Assembly (NCBI RefSeq): GCF_000974765.1
Contig: NZ_BBWU01000021.1
Location: 62,001 to 126,000, forward strand
DNA: 64,000 nt
Reading direction: 5' to 3'
Source: Sphingomonas changbaiensis NBRC 104936
GTDB taxonomy: Bacteria; Pseudomonadota; Alphaproteobacteria; Sphingomonadales; Sphingomonadaceae
Both the position numbers and the translations under genes were made by a program. Below are positions 41,845 to 52,500 of this stretch, one piece after another; the first letter of the stretch is position 1, and every line of letters starts with the position of its first letter. The notes below the pieces were generated by a model that did not search any database, was not told where the DNA came from, and saw only the letters and a list, made by a program, of their open reading frames with translations.

Positions 41845-43386
41845 ATGGGCGCCAACTTGCGTCGGCTGCGTTGGGTATGCACAAGCGGGTGCGCCGATGC
41901 GATCAAGTGCAAGTCTTTGATGCTGAACTTTCTTCAGCCTGTGCTCGAAACCGCGTTGGACGCGGTGGTCGCCATGGCACCGGATGGTACCGTCGCCGCC
42001 TGGAACGCGGTGGCAGAGCAGGTCTTCGGCTGGACGGAAGCGGAAGTGCTCGGCAGGCCGCTCGCCGATCTGATCATCCCGCAGCAGCATCGGGAGGCGC
42101 ATCGAGCGGGACTGGAGCGTTACAATCGGACCGGCCGGGAGACCATTCTCAACCGGCGGATCGAGATCACCGCGGTCGACCGGGCGGGCCGGGAGTTTCC
42201 GGTCGAGCTGTCGATCACGACCGCGCCGGACCGGCTGCTGTTCATCGGATTCCTCCGCGACATCACCGCCAGGCGCGAAGCCGAAGCGCGACTGCAGCGG
42301 CAAGCGCGCGAAGCCCAATTGCTATTCGAAGTCGCGAGCCTGGCGACGTCCACGAATTCGTTCGAAGACGCGCTGCGCGCCTGCCTCAACGCGATCTGCG
42401 ATCTCACCGGCTGGCCACTCGGTCACGCCCTTCTGCTGATCGGCACCGAGCTCGTCTCGATGTCGGTCTGGCATGACGACACGAAGGGGGCCGCCGACGC
42501 ACTGAGGGAAGCGACCGAGCAGATCCGGTTTACGTCCGGCGTCGGGTTGCCGGGCATGGTGCTTGCGGCTGGAGAGCCGATCTGGATCGCCGACGCGGCC
42601 GAAGCGTCCCAATTCCCCCGCAAGGGCCTGGGCCTCGGCGCCGCCTTCGGGTTTCCGCTGAAGAGCGAGGGCCGCATCATCGCGGTGCTGGAATTCTTCA
42701 CCTACGACAGGGTTCGCCCCGATCCGGAACTGATGCTGGTCGTGCGCACGCTTGGCGAGCAGGTCGGCCGGGTGCTCGAACGGAAGCGCACCGAGGATCA
42801 CCAGGAACTCTTGCTCCACGAGCTCAATCACCGCGTCAAGAACATGCTTTCGATCGTCCAGAGCGTGGCGATGCAGACGTTCAAGGGCGCGGCGCCCCGC
42901 GAGGCGATCAGGACGTTCGAGACCCGGCTGGGCGCACTCGCAGCCGCGCACGACCTGTTGATCGCCGAGAATTGGGAAGCGGCGTCGCTGCAGGAGATCG
43001 TGAGCAAGGCGGGGCTGGGCTGCGGCGCCGACCGGGACCGGATCAGGACGGAGGGTCCGGAGCTTCGCCTCCATGCGCGCGCCGCCGTGTCCCTGTCGCT
43101 CGCGTTGCATGAACTGTGCACCAACGCGGTCAAATATGGGGCGTTATCGACTGAAGGCGGACGCATTCATATCGCGTGGCACATCGTGCACGACGGCACA
43201 CGGCTGTGTCTCGTCTGGCAGGAACAGGGCGGACCGGCGGTCCAGCCCCCGCAAGCCCGCGGCTTCGGCAGCCGGATGATCGAGCGCGCGCTCGCCGCGG
43301 AGCTGGGCGGCAAGGTCGAACTCCACTTCCTGCCGGAGGGGCTCCGATGCGTGATCGAAGCCCCGTTGCCGGCCGAGGATCGCTAG
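41845..43386 (+). CDS. HWE-type sensor histidine kinase (PAS-GAF)
   Basis: A cytoplasmic sensor of up to 513 residues: PAS domain (LETALDAVVAMAPDGTVAAW), GAF domain (about residues 150-300, FEVASLATSTNSFEDALRA), then a HWE/HisKA_2 transmitter with H-box HELNHRVKNMLSIVQSVA, N-box LHELCTNAVKYGAL and the WQEQGGP sequence that names the HWE group. No membrane segment is seen. Kinases of this group feed the general stress response in sphingomonads; no receiver partner is adjacent. ATG 41845 has AGGA upstream; an alternative ATG at 41920 starts closer to the PAS domain but lacks a ribosome site. Confidence 0.88.
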   Translation: MGANLRRLRWVCTSGCADAIKCKSLMLNFLQPVLETALDAVVAMAPDGTVAAWNAVAEQVFGWTEAEVLGRPLADLIIPQQHREAHRAGLERYNRTGRETILNRRIEITAVDRAGREFPVELSITTAPDRLLFIGFLRDITARREAEARLQRQAREAQLLFEVASLATSTNSFEDALRACLNAICDLTGWPLGHALLLIGTELVSMSVWHDDTKGAADALREATEQIRFTSGVGLPGMVLAAGEPIWIADAAEASQFPRKGLGLGAAFGFPLKSEGRIIAVLEFFTYDRVRPDPELMLVVRTLGEQVGRVLERKRTEDHQELLLHELNHRVKNMLSIVQSVAMQTFKGAAPREAIRTFETRLGALAAAHDLLIAENWEAASLQEIVSKAGLGCGADRDRIRTEGPELRLHARAAVSLSLALHELCTNAVKYGALSTEGGRIHIAWHIVHDGTRLCLVWQEQGGPAVQPPQARGFGSRMIERALAAELGGKVELHFLPEGLRCVIEAPLPAEDR

Positions 43387-43388
43387 GC

Positions 43389-45635
43389 CTATTTGCCGTC
43401 GATCACCGCCCGCGCCTGATCGAGCCGCGCGGAATAGGCGTCGAGCACCGCGGCCGTGCGCCCGGCATATTCGTTCGCATCGGTAAAGCGCCGTTCCTCG
43501 ATCGCCTCGCGCACGCCAGGCAGCGTTTTTGCGCCATAGCCGGTGAACCGGCCCGGTGCGTAGACCAGGTTGCGGAACCAGGGCCGCCCCGGCAGCCCGC
43601 GCGGATCGAGCAGCAGCTGGTCGATGTTGGCGAGCAGGCTGTTCAGCTTGTTCCGCTGCTGCACCGTCAGGCTGGCGCCCTTGGCCGCATAAGCCGCGTC
43701 ATACGCGGCGGCACTGGCCTTCAGCCGGTCGACCGAATTCTCGAGCGCAGCCAGCTCGATGTGCGGCGTCGCGGCTTCTGCCTCGGGCGGTCCGACCGGC
43801 TTCAGCGGATCGCTCGCCAGCCGGAAATCGCCCGCTGCCTTGAGCTTCACGCGCTTCTCGTCCTCGGCGCGGCGGTCCGCCTCCAGCTTCTTCACTTCGG
43901 TCAGGTAGCGCGCGACGGTATCGGCGAAGTCGCCGAACCGCTGCGGCGGCGTGTCCGCGTCGGCCATGCGCATGACAATCCGGCCGACCGTCTTCGACAA
44001 TGCCGCGCCATATTTCAGGCCGGGATCGTCGAACGTCGTCATGTGGTGGAAGCTGTCGTAGATCGAGTGATAGACGCCGTCGCTCTCGTCCTCGCCGCCA
44101 TAGCCCATGTTGAGCGCCGGGATGCCGACATGCTGCAGCATGCCCGAATAGTCGGAGCCAGAGCCGAGCGGCCCGATCGGCAGGTCTGCGCCTTTTTCTG
44201 CAGCGGCGATCAGCGTCTCGTCGCGCCTACCGATCTTGTCGTAGGCGTTCGCCAGCACCGCGCCGCGCCGCCGTGCGTAGACGGTTGCGCCCGTCTCCGG
44301 ATCGGTCACGTCGTGCGTGACCTCGTTCACCAGATGCTGGAAGTCGTGGCTGCCGGAGGCATTGAAGAAGCCGCGGCCGTTGCCGTCCGTGTTGATGTAG
44401 AGCAGCGCCTTCTGCTTCAGCTCGGCTTCATGGGCTTCCGCCCATTCGGTCGAACCGAGCAGGCCCGGCTCCTCGCCGTCCCAGCTGGCATAGACGATCG
44501 TCCGGTCGGGCCGCCAACCCTGCTTGTAAAGCGCGCCGAGCGCCTTCGCTTCGGATTGCATCGCGACATTGCCCGACAGCGGATCGCTCGCGCCGAACAC
44601 CCAGCCGTCGTGATGATTGCCGCGGACGATCCATTGGTCCGGATAACGCGCGCCCTTCAGGGTCGCGATCACGTCGTAGATCGGCCTGGTCGACCAGTCG
44701 GACTTGACCGCAAGATGCACCTTCACGGCGCCGTTCCCGCCCATGTGGTAGGTGACCGGCAGCGCGCCGCGCCAATGATCCGGCGCGACCGGACCCTGAA
44801 GCTTGGCCAGGAGCTTCGAGGCATCGCCATAGGACATCGGCAGGGCCGGAATCTTGAGGATCGTCGGCGCCGTTTCGCGGGTCAGCCGCTTGGCGTTTGC
44901 GGTCGCGCCGACTCCGGGCGTCAGCGGATCGCCGGGCGAAATCGCCATGTCCTGCACCGATCCGCGCTGCACGCCCTCTGGCGGCCGCGTGCCGCCCTTC
45001 GGATAGATATCGCCCTGCGCATAACCGTCATCGGCCGGATCGGAATAGATGATGCAGCCGGCGGCGCCGTGATCCTGCGCCAGCTTCGGCTTCAACCCGC
45101 GCCAGCCGCCGCCATAGCGGGCGATGATGATCTTGCCTTTGACGTCGATGCCGCGCCGGGCGAGCGCCTTGTAATCCTCCGGCATGCCGTAGTTCACATA
45201 GACAAGGTCGGCCGTGACGTCGCCGTCGCCCTGATAGGCGACATAGGGCGGCAGCGCCCCGGCCAGGTTGGACGAGGTCGGATCCGCGGCCAGCGCCGGC
45301 TCCTGCCCGCCCAGCACGACATGGTCCGGCGCGATCATCTCGACGGTGGTCGAGATCGGCGTGGGATACAGCACGTTGAAGGTCTCGATGTGCGCGTCCC
45401 AGCCCCAATCCTTGAAATGGGCGAGGAGGAACTCTGCATTGGCCTTGTCGTGCGGCGAGCCGACCTGGTTGGGGGCGGACGACATTTCCTTCAGCCAGCC
45501 GAGCTGATCCTCGGAACTGATGCTCGCGTCGAACGCGGCTTCGAGTTTTTGTCTATCCGCGGGCACCGCCGCGGCAGCCGCCGAAGCAAAGGCAACGCAA
45601 GCGATCGTCGAGAGCAACAGATGCCGTCCGGTCAT
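43389..45635 (-). CDS. Secreted M28B metallopeptidase (glutamate carboxypeptidase II-like)
   Basis: A 748-residue protein with signal peptide (cut near ASAAAAA). It has the protease-associated domain (VDVKGKIIIARYGGGWRG region), the M28 zinc site (VRGNHHDGWVFGASDPLSG with His/Asp, ASWDGEEPGLLGS with Glu-Glu, and TDGNGRG), and a C-terminal dimerisation domain as in transferrin-receptor/GCPII proteins. It should remove C-terminal acidic residues from small peptides in the periplasm. Its stop is two bases from that of the convergent kinase. Confidence 0.92.
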   Translation of the reverse strand: MTGRHLLLSTIACVAFASAAAAAVPADRQKLEAAFDASISSEDQLGWLKEMSSAPNQVGSPHDKANAEFLLAHFKDWGWDAHIETFNVLYPTPISTTVEMIAPDHVVLGGQEPALAADPTSSNLAGALPPYVAYQGDGDVTADLVYVNYGMPEDYKALARRGIDVKGKIIIARYGGGWRGLKPKLAQDHGAAGCIIYSDPADDGYAQGDIYPKGGTRPPEGVQRGSVQDMAISPGDPLTPGVGATANAKRLTRETAPTILKIPALPMSYGDASKLLAKLQGPVAPDHWRGALPVTYHMGGNGAVKVHLAVKSDWSTRPIYDVIATLKGARYPDQWIVRGNHHDGWVFGASDPLSGNVAMQSEAKALGALYKQGWRPDRTIVYASWDGEEPGLLGSTEWAEAHEAELKQKALLYINTDGNGRGFFNASGSHDFQHLVNEVTHDVTDPETGATVYARRRGAVLANAYDKIGRRDETLIAAAEKGADLPIGPLGSGSDYSGMLQHVGIPALNMGYGGEDESDGVYHSIYDSFHHMTTFDDPGLKYGAALSKTVGRIVMRMADADTPPQRFGDFADTVARYLTEVKKLEADRRAEDEKRVKLKAAGDFRLASDPLKPVGPPEAEAATPHIELAALENSVDRLKASAAAYDAAYAAKGASLTVQQRNKLNSLLANIDQLLLDPRGLPGRPWFRNLVYAPGRFTGYGAKTLPGVREAIEERRFTDANEYAGRTAAVLDAYSARLDQARAVIDGK

Positions 45636-45702
45636 TCAGGGGGTCTCCTCTTCCGAGATCCTTCCTAATTAACCTGCGTCAAAGCGCAAATCGGAACTCG
45701 GG

Positions 45703-46554
45703 TCAGCGCGCAGGAATACGAGTCACCTGCACATAAACCACCTGCCAGCGGCCGCCCTGGCGGCGGAAGGTGTCGGCATAGCGGAAATGGTCCGCGAAGC
45801 GCTTGCCACCTTCAGTGCCGTCGATCAGCCCCTCCCCGGTCACGACCGCCGCATCGGGTCCAAGCGCGATCACGCGGCGGTCCTTGATGACGAAGGGGTC
45901 GAACACGACGCCCGGCGCGGTGAAGCCTTGCTCGAACGCCGTCTTGCCCGCGGTCTCGCCGGAGCCGCGGACATAGACCAGCTCGTCCGCCAGAAACGCG
46001 GCGATCGCGCCCGCATCGTGCCGGAACTGCGCCTCGTCGAACGCATGCGATGCGGCATCGAGGCATGAATCCGTACCTTCGGGCACGGGCGCGGCGAACG
46101 CGACGTTGCGCACGATCCGCCAGTCCCGCTCCGGCGCTTTGCGCCACCAGGTGACGTAAGGGCCGGCGGACGATTTCGTGGCCCCGTCCGCCCCGCGCAC
46201 AGTCGCTCGGCCATAGCCCCATTCGAGCACCTCCCCCGGCGACGAGGCCAGCCGCCCGCAGCTGGTTATCCCGCCATCCACGATCTGGCTCCGGCCCGCG
46301 GATCGGCGCGCATACATCGCCTCGACCGCGGCCCGCCCGATCACGCTGGTCCCGTCGGGCAGCACGAACACGCCATCTTCGGCATAGGGCGCGGCGACCC
46401 GCGCCGCGTCCCCGGCCTTGATCGCCGGCAACCACTCCGCGTTCGCTTGCTCGATCGCCTTGACGGCAGCCGGATCGACCGCCGGCTGGCCGGCAGCCGC
46501 CAGGGCCGGCGCAAACGCGGCGCTTCCAAGCGCAAGACACATGACCCGCTTCAT
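45703..46554 (-). CDS. Secreted protein with two NTF2-like (SnoaL/DUF4440-type) domains
   Basis: A 283-residue protein with signal peptide. The first domain (about 30-150) contains EQANAEWLPAIKAGDAARVAAPYAEDGVFVLPDG. The second (about 165-283) contains DEAQFRHDAGAIAAFLADELVYVRGSGE and ends GGRWQVVYVQVTRIP. Both follow the NTF2-like cone-fold pattern, so the gene arose by domain duplication. No catalytic role can be assigned. Confidence 0.8.
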   Translation of the reverse strand: MKRVMCLALGSAAFAPALAAAGQPAVDPAAVKAIEQANAEWLPAIKAGDAARVAAPYAEDGVFVLPDGTSVIGRAAVEAMYARRSAGRSQIVDGGITSCGRLASSPGEVLEWGYGRATVRGADGATKSSAGPYVTWWRKAPERDWRIVRNVAFAAPVPEGTDSCLDAASHAFDEAQFRHDAGAIAAFLADELVYVRGSGETAGKTAFEQGFTAPGVVFDPFVIKDRRVIALGPDAAVVTGEGLIDGTEGGKRFADHFRYADTFRRQGGRWQVVYVQVTRIPAR

Positions 46555-46711
46555 TTCCGCCCCCCTTCAGCCGAACCTCGCCTGGCCCGAACTCGCGCGA
46601 TCATTGCAAGCCGCCGGACCCCGAGCAAGGTGGGTTCGACCGCCGCTCGCCGTTTGCCGCGCGTGTGCGGCTGGGCTACGGACGCCCGTCGATCGCCGAA
46701 GCCGGACCCTG

Positions 46712-48451
46712 GTGCGAACATTTCTTCTGATTCTCGCAAGCATCCGCCGCCTGGCCCGGACCAGCGAGGCCGGGCTGATCGTGGTGGCGATCCTGGTCGG
46801 CAGCGCCGCGGGGCTGCTCGCGGCGTTTCAAGGCGCGATTGCGCACGGACTGCAAACCTTGCTCTATGGCTTGGGCGTGGAACGGCTGAGCGCCGTCGAA
46901 GCGGTCGATCCCGTCCGCCTCCTTGCACTGCCCGTGGGCGGGTTGTTGCTGACCGGCATCGCCTATCTCGCGCGGCGGCGGCGGGCACCGATCGACGTGG
47001 TCGAAGCCAACGCCCTTCACGGCGGCGCGATCCCGGCAACCGACTCGCTGCTGGTTTCGGCGCAGACGATCGTCTCCAACGGGTTCGGCGCATCGGTGGG
47101 TCTCGAAGCGGCCTATGCGCAGGCGGGTGGCGGGCTCGCCTCGGTGCTGGGCACGGGGCTCAAGCTCAGGCGATCCGACCAGCGGATCCTGGTCGGCGCC
47201 GGCGCGGGCGCGGCGATCGGGGCCGCCTTCGGCGCGCCCCTGACTGGCGCCTTCTACGCATTCGAGATCGTGATCGGCGCCTATACGCCCGCCGCGATCG
47301 CCCCGGTCGCGGCGGCGGCATTGGCGGCGGTGCTGGTCGTCCGCGGACTGGGCTTGCCTGCCTATCTGACGGTCCTTCCCGGTGCCGAACCGATCGGGGC
47401 GGCCGATTACGTGCTGTACTCGCTGCTCGGCATCGTCTGCGCAGTGATGGGCGTTGCGTTGATGCGGGCCATCACGACGCTTGAGCGCGGCGTCAGGCGA
47501 TCGCCGATCCCGGAGCGCTGGCGGCCTGTGTTGGGCGGCGCGCTGCTGATCCCGCTTGCCCTCATGTCGCCGCAGGTACTTTCGGCCGGACACGGCGCGC
47601 TGCACCTCGACATGACGATGGGCGTCGCGGTCGAGTTTCTGGCGAGCATATTGGTGCTCAAGATGCTGGCGTCGGCGGTGTCGCTCTCGTTCGGGTTCCG
47701 CGGCGGCCTGTTCTTCGCGTCCCTGTTCCTGGGCTCGCTGACCGGACAGATTTTCGCGGCGCTCCTCCCTACCCTGCCTGGGCTCGGTGCGGTCGACCCG
47801 ACCGATGCCGCCCTGATCGGCATGGCGTCGTTCGCCGTCGCGGTGGTCGGCGGCCCGATGACCATGTCTATGCTGGTGCTGGAGACGACTCACGATTTCG
47901 CGCTGACCGGCGTCGCGATCACGGCCGGCCTGTGCGCAAGCACGTTCGTTCGCCAGACTTTCGGCTTCTCCTTCTCCACCTGGCGCCTGCATACGCGCGG
48001 CGAGACGATCCGGAGCGCGCGCGACGTCGGCTGGGCGCGGACGCTGACGGCGGGCCGGATGATGCGAAAGGGCGTCGCGACCGCCGAACAATCCATCACC
48101 ATCGCCGAGTTCCGTAGACGGTTCCCGCTCGGCTCGACGGGCCAGGTCGTGTTGGTCGACCATGTCGGCCACTATGCCGGGCTGGTGCCGACATCCTCCG
48201 CCTATGCTTCGGAACTCGACGAAGCGACGCGAGTCTCGTCGCTCGCGACCCTGACGGATGTCGCATTGCGACCGGAGGCGGATGTCACCGAAGTCATGAA
48301 GACATTCGAGGCGACTGAATCGGACGATCTTGCCGTGATCGACGAGCAGGGCTGTCTGCTCGGTCGCTTGAGCGAACGCCATGTGCATCGCCGCTACACG
48401 GATGAGCTGGAGAAGGCGCAGCGCGAGCTGTTCGGAGAAGGCGAGAGATGA
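46712..48451 (+). CDS. ClC-family chloride channel/transporter with CBS-type C-terminus (ClcB-like)
   Basis: About 579 residues with many hydrophobic segments. The pore loops NGFGASVGLEAAYAQAGGGLAS (gating Glu kept), GAAFGAPLTGAFYAFEIVIG and GGPMTMSMLVLETTHDF mark the ClcB branch. The C-terminus from about residue 450 has two CBS-like units (AEQSITIAEFRRRFPLG; DVTEVMKTFEATESDDLAVIDEQG). The start is uncertain: GTG 46712 opens the cytoplasmic helix (VRTFLLILASIRRL) but has only a weak ribosome site. The next gene overlaps the stop (ATGA), so the two are made together. Confidence 0.88.
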   Translation: MRTFLLILASIRRLARTSEAGLIVVAILVGSAAGLLAAFQGAIAHGLQTLLYGLGVERLSAVEAVDPVRLLALPVGGLLLTGIAYLARRRRAPIDVVEANALHGGAIPATDSLLVSAQTIVSNGFGASVGLEAAYAQAGGGLASVLGTGLKLRRSDQRILVGAGAGAAIGAAFGAPLTGAFYAFEIVIGAYTPAAIAPVAAAALAAVLVVRGLGLPAYLTVLPGAEPIGAADYVLYSLLGIVCAVMGVALMRAITTLERGVRRSPIPERWRPVLGGALLIPLALMSPQVLSAGHGALHLDMTMGVAVEFLASILVLKMLASAVSLSFGFRGGLFFASLFLGSLTGQIFAALLPTLPGLGAVDPTDAALIGMASFAVAVVGGPMTMSMLVLETTHDFALTGVAITAGLCASTFVRQTFGFSFSTWRLHTRGETIRSARDVGWARTLTAGRMMRKGVATAEQSITIAEFRRRFPLGSTGQVVLVDHVGHYAGLVPTSSAYASELDEATRVSSLATLTDVALRPEADVTEVMKTFEATESDDLAVIDEQGCLLGRLSERHVHRRYTDELEKAQRELFGEGER

Positions 48452-49506
48452 CCGATCCCGCGCCTCCCCGCTGGCACCGCCCGGCTCTGGTCGCGGGCGG
48501 TATCGTGGGCGTGCTGATCCTGTCGATCATCGGCGGATATTTCGGCGCGGGGCTGCGCTCGACGCCCGCAGCTCGTGCGGTGAGGCTGCCGTCGATCGTT
48601 CAATTGGTGCCGCGCAGGCCGGACGCGCCGAGCGATGCCGATCTGGTCAAATCGGCTTGCCCGTCAGTGGTGAAGGTCACGACCGGACAGAGCGGGGTCA
48701 ATCCGGTGTCGGTGCCGGGCGTGATCGTATCACGCCAGGGGGCCATCCTCACATCGGATGCCGGGAACGCCACGGATCAGGCGACGGTCCTGTTGAGCGG
48801 CGGCGACACGCTGCCGGCAAAGCTGCTGGCGACCGATCCGCTGGCCGGCCTCGCCCTTTATCAGATCGATCAGGACGCCTCACCGGCGCTCGACATACCG
48901 GCAGTCGAATTTCCGCCGGTCGGCACCCGTCTGCTTGCCCTTGCCGCCCCGAACGGCAGCGGCTGTGCGATGGCGCCGCTGACGGTCGGCAGCGACTTCA
49001 TCACCGACGGCGGAGCGCTTCAGGTCTACCTCGCCCCGATACCGGTTCCGCCGGCCGCGTTCGCCGGCGGTCCGGTGATCGATGGCAATGGCCAGCTTGC
49101 CGGAATGCTGGTCGCGTCCGACGACACCGGCGGCGCCCGGATTCTGCCCGCGACGGTGTTGGCGCCGATCGTCTCCGAGCTGCTCCGCACGAGGGCGGCA
49201 GGCCCGAACCGGATCGGACTGGAAATTGGCGAGATCAGCCCGGCGCTTGCCGACCGCCTCGGCTACGGTCGGCGAAGCGGGGCGATGGTGGCGATTGCGG
49301 ACGACAAGGGTCCGGCAGCAAAGGCGGGCTTACGTGCCGGCGACATCATTCTCAGCATCAACGGCCAACCCGTCTCAAGCGCTTCCGAAGCCGGCCGGGC
49401 CCTGGTCGACACTGGCCCGATTGCCATCGAGGCGCTGCGCGGAACGCAACGCCTCGATGTGACGCTCGGCAAGCCTGCCGCATCGGCCAGAGCCCGGCGG
49501 CGATAA
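48448..49506 (+). CDS. Membrane-anchored HtrA-like pseudoprotease with PDZ domain
   Basis: A 352-residue protein: one N-terminal membrane helix (about residues 13-36), a trypsin-like domain and a PDZ domain (residues ~250-345, GDIILSINGQPVSS). All three catalytic positions of the DegP/HtrA fold are changed. The His site reads ILTSDAGN (Ala105 where NAHVV has His), the Asp site reads TDPLAGLAL (Gly134), and the Ser site reads PAAFAGGPV (Ala206 in place of GNSGGP). It should not be a protease but may keep peptide-binding ability. It is translationally coupled to the ClC channel gene (ATGA), which suggests a partner or scaffold role. Confidence 0.85.
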   Translation: MTDPAPPRWHRPALVAGGIVGVLILSIIGGYFGAGLRSTPAARAVRLPSIVQLVPRRPDAPSDADLVKSACPSVVKVTTGQSGVNPVSVPGVIVSRQGAILTSDAGNATDQATVLLSGGDTLPAKLLATDPLAGLALYQIDQDASPALDIPAVEFPPVGTRLLALAAPNGSGCAMAPLTVGSDFITDGGALQVYLAPIPVPPAAFAGGPVIDGNGQLAGMLVASDDTGGARILPATVLAPIVSELLRTRAAGPNRIGLEIGEISPALADRLGYGRRSGAMVAIADDKGPAAKAGLRAGDIILSINGQPVSSASEAGRALVDTGPIAIEALRGTQRLDVTLGKPAASARARRR

Positions 49507-49509
49507 GTC

Positions 49510-52500
49510 TCAGGCCATCGCGGCTGGCACTTCGGCGCTGAACAGGGCCGCATTGCCGCCGGCCGATGTGGTGTCGATCGAGATCGCGCGCTCGGTCACG
49601 AACCGTAGCAGGTAATGCGGCCCGCCGGCCTTGAAACCGGTTCCCGACAGTCCCTCGCCGCCGAACGGCTGCACGCCGACCACGGCGCCGATCGTCGAGC
49701 GATTGACGTAGAGGTTGCCGACCTTCGCGCGTGCCCGCACGATGTCCATCGCCGACGCAAGCCGGCTGTGCAGCCCCATCGTCAGGCCGTAGCCGTTGGC
49801 GTTGATGCGATCGACCAGCGCTTCGAGTTCGCCCGCCTTCCAGGTGACCACGTGCAGCACCGGCCCGAACACTTCCGTGGTCAGCTCTTCGGGCGTGTCC
49901 AAACGGATGATGGTCGGCCCGACGAAATGACCGCCGGGCGCGTCGTCCGTCGGCAGCGATGCGATCACGCGCGCCGCGTTGGCGTCGATATAGCCCTGCA
50001 CCCGCCCGCGCGCCGCCTCGTCGATCAGCGGCCCGACATCGGTCGAGGCCAGCGCCGGATCGCCCAGCTTCAGCTCGGCCATCGCGCCCTGCAGCATCTC
50101 GAGGATCCCGTCGGCCACATCTTCCTGAAGGCACAGCAGGCGAAGCGCCGAGCAGCGTTGGCCGGCGCTGCGGAACGCGGAATCGATCACGTCCGCCACG
50201 ACCTGTTCGGGCAGCGCGGTCGAATCCACGATCATCGCGTTGATGCCGCCGGTCTCCGCGACCAGCGGGGCAATTGGCCGCAGGTCGTCGTCCAGGATCG
50301 AGCGTGCGATCCGCTTGGCGGCGCCCGTCGATCCGGTGAAGGCCACACCCGAGACACGGCGGTCCGCAACCAGCGCCGCGCCCACGTCCGCGCCGCCCGG
50401 CAGCAGCTGCAGCACATCGCCCGGCACGCCGGCGCGGTGAAGCAGCCGCACCGCGCGCGCGGCGATCAGCGGCGTCTGCGGCGCAGGCTTCGCGATCACC
50501 GCGTTGCCGGCGACCAGCGCGGCCGTGACCTGCCCGAGGAAGATCGCGAGCGGGAAATTCCATGGGCTGATACAGGCGAACACGCCGCGACCGCTCAGCC
50601 GCATTTCGTTGCACTCGCCGGTCGGCCCGGGCAGCACATGCGTGACCAGCAAGCGCCGGGCTTGGGCGGCGTAATAGCGGCAGAAGTCGACAGCTTCGCG
50701 CACTTCGGCCACGGTGTCGGGCAGGCATTTGCCCGCCTCGCGCACCGCAAGCGCGAAGAAGGCTTCCTTCTCTTTTTCCAGCAGGTCGGCGGCGCGTTCC
50801 AGGCAGGCAGCGCGCTCCTCGACCGGCAGCGCAGCCCAGGCCGGCGCGGCGCGGCTGGCGCGCTCGATTGCCACGCGCACCTGGTCCGGCGTCGCATCGA
50901 CGACCTCGCCTACGACATCGTCCGGATTGGCGGGGTTGACGACCGGGGTCGCCGCCCCGGCGGCTTCCTGGCCCCCGATCAGTGGGCCGGCGCGGCGGTC
51001 TTCCGGCGCGGTCGCAACGACGCGCGCTTCCAGTGCGCGCAACACCTCACGGTCCGACAAGTCAGTTCCTTCCGAATTGAGACGCTCGGCGCCGAACAGG
51101 TCGGCGGGCATCGAGATGATGGGGTTCGGCGCGCCGCCATTGGCTTCAACAAGGGCGACCGGATCGGTCGCGAGCGCGTCGATATCGCGGCTGGTATCGC
51201 CGATCTGATGGACGAAGCTGCTGTTCGCCCCGTTCTCAAGCAGCCTGCGGACCAGATAGGCGAGCAGATCGCGATAACCGCCGACCGGCGCGTAGACGCG
51301 AACCTGATGGCGCCCGTCCTTCAACGCTTCGGCATAAAGCGGCTCGCCCATGCCGTGCAGACGCTGGAACTCGATATCGTCGCGGTTGCCCGCCCAGGTC
51401 ATCAAGCTGGCGACGGTCAGCGCATTGTGCGTCGCAAAGGCCGGCGCGATGTTCTCCGCCGCCAGCATCCGCCGCGCGCAGGCGAGATAGGACACGTCGG
51501 TGGCCTCCTTCCGCGTATAAACCGGATAGCCGTCGAGCCCTTCTTCTTGGGCATGCTTGATCTCGGTGTCCCAATAGGCGCCCTTCACCAGCCGCACCTG
51601 GATCCGGCGGCCGGTCGCGGCGCCAAGTGCGTCGGCCCATTCGATCACGCCCATCGCGCGCTTCTGATAGGCCTGGATCGCCATGCCGAGCCCGTCCCAG
51701 CCGGCAAGCGCCGGGTCCGCGGCGACCGCGGCAATGATGTCGAGCGACATTTCCAGGCGATCCGCCTCTTCGGCGTCAATGGTCAGGCCGATGCCGTGCC
51801 GCTTCGCCCGCTTGGCGAGCGTAATGACGGCCGCTGACAATTCGCGCACCGCCCGCTCCGCCTGCCCCGCTTCGTAGCGCGGGTGAAGGGCCGACAGTTT
51901 GATCGACACCGAATGTCGCTTGGAGAGCGGCGCATCCTGGGAAGCGGCGGTACCCACCGCCTCGATCGCTCCCTCATAAGCTTCGAAATAGCGGCGGGCG
52001 TCGGCGGCGGTGAACGCCGCTTCGCCGAGCATATCGAACGAGCAGATCGCGCCTTCGCGTCGCGCCCGGGCAAGGGCTTCGTCGATCGTGCGGCCGAGCA
52101 CGAACTGGCCGCCCATCAGCTGCATCGCCGCGGCGACCCCCATCCGGACGAACGGTTCGCCCATGCGTGCTATGAGCCCGCGCAGCGCGCCGGCACCGGG
52201 CGCAGTGAGGGTTTTCGTCAGGATCAGGCCGAACGTCGCCGTATTGACGACTGCAGAGGGCGCGCGACGGCCGTGCGACGCCCAGTCGCCCATCTGCACC
52301 TTGTCCTGGATCAGCAGGTTGGCCGTGTGCGGGTCGGGGACGCGCAGATAGGCTTCGGCGAGCGACAGCAGCGCGATGCCTTCCTCGCTGCTCAGCGCAT
52401 ATTCGCGCATGAACCGCTCGACCAGGCCCGCATCGGGGTGGCGCCGCAGCGCCTCCAGCAGCGACCGTGTCGTCTCCTCCACGCGCGGCTGTTCGGCGGA

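Noticed and set aside
46676-48388. A 570-codon open frame on the minus strand
   Set aside because: It mirrors the ClC channel gene, has the Arg/Gln/Asp-rich composition of antisense shadows and no recognisable motif.
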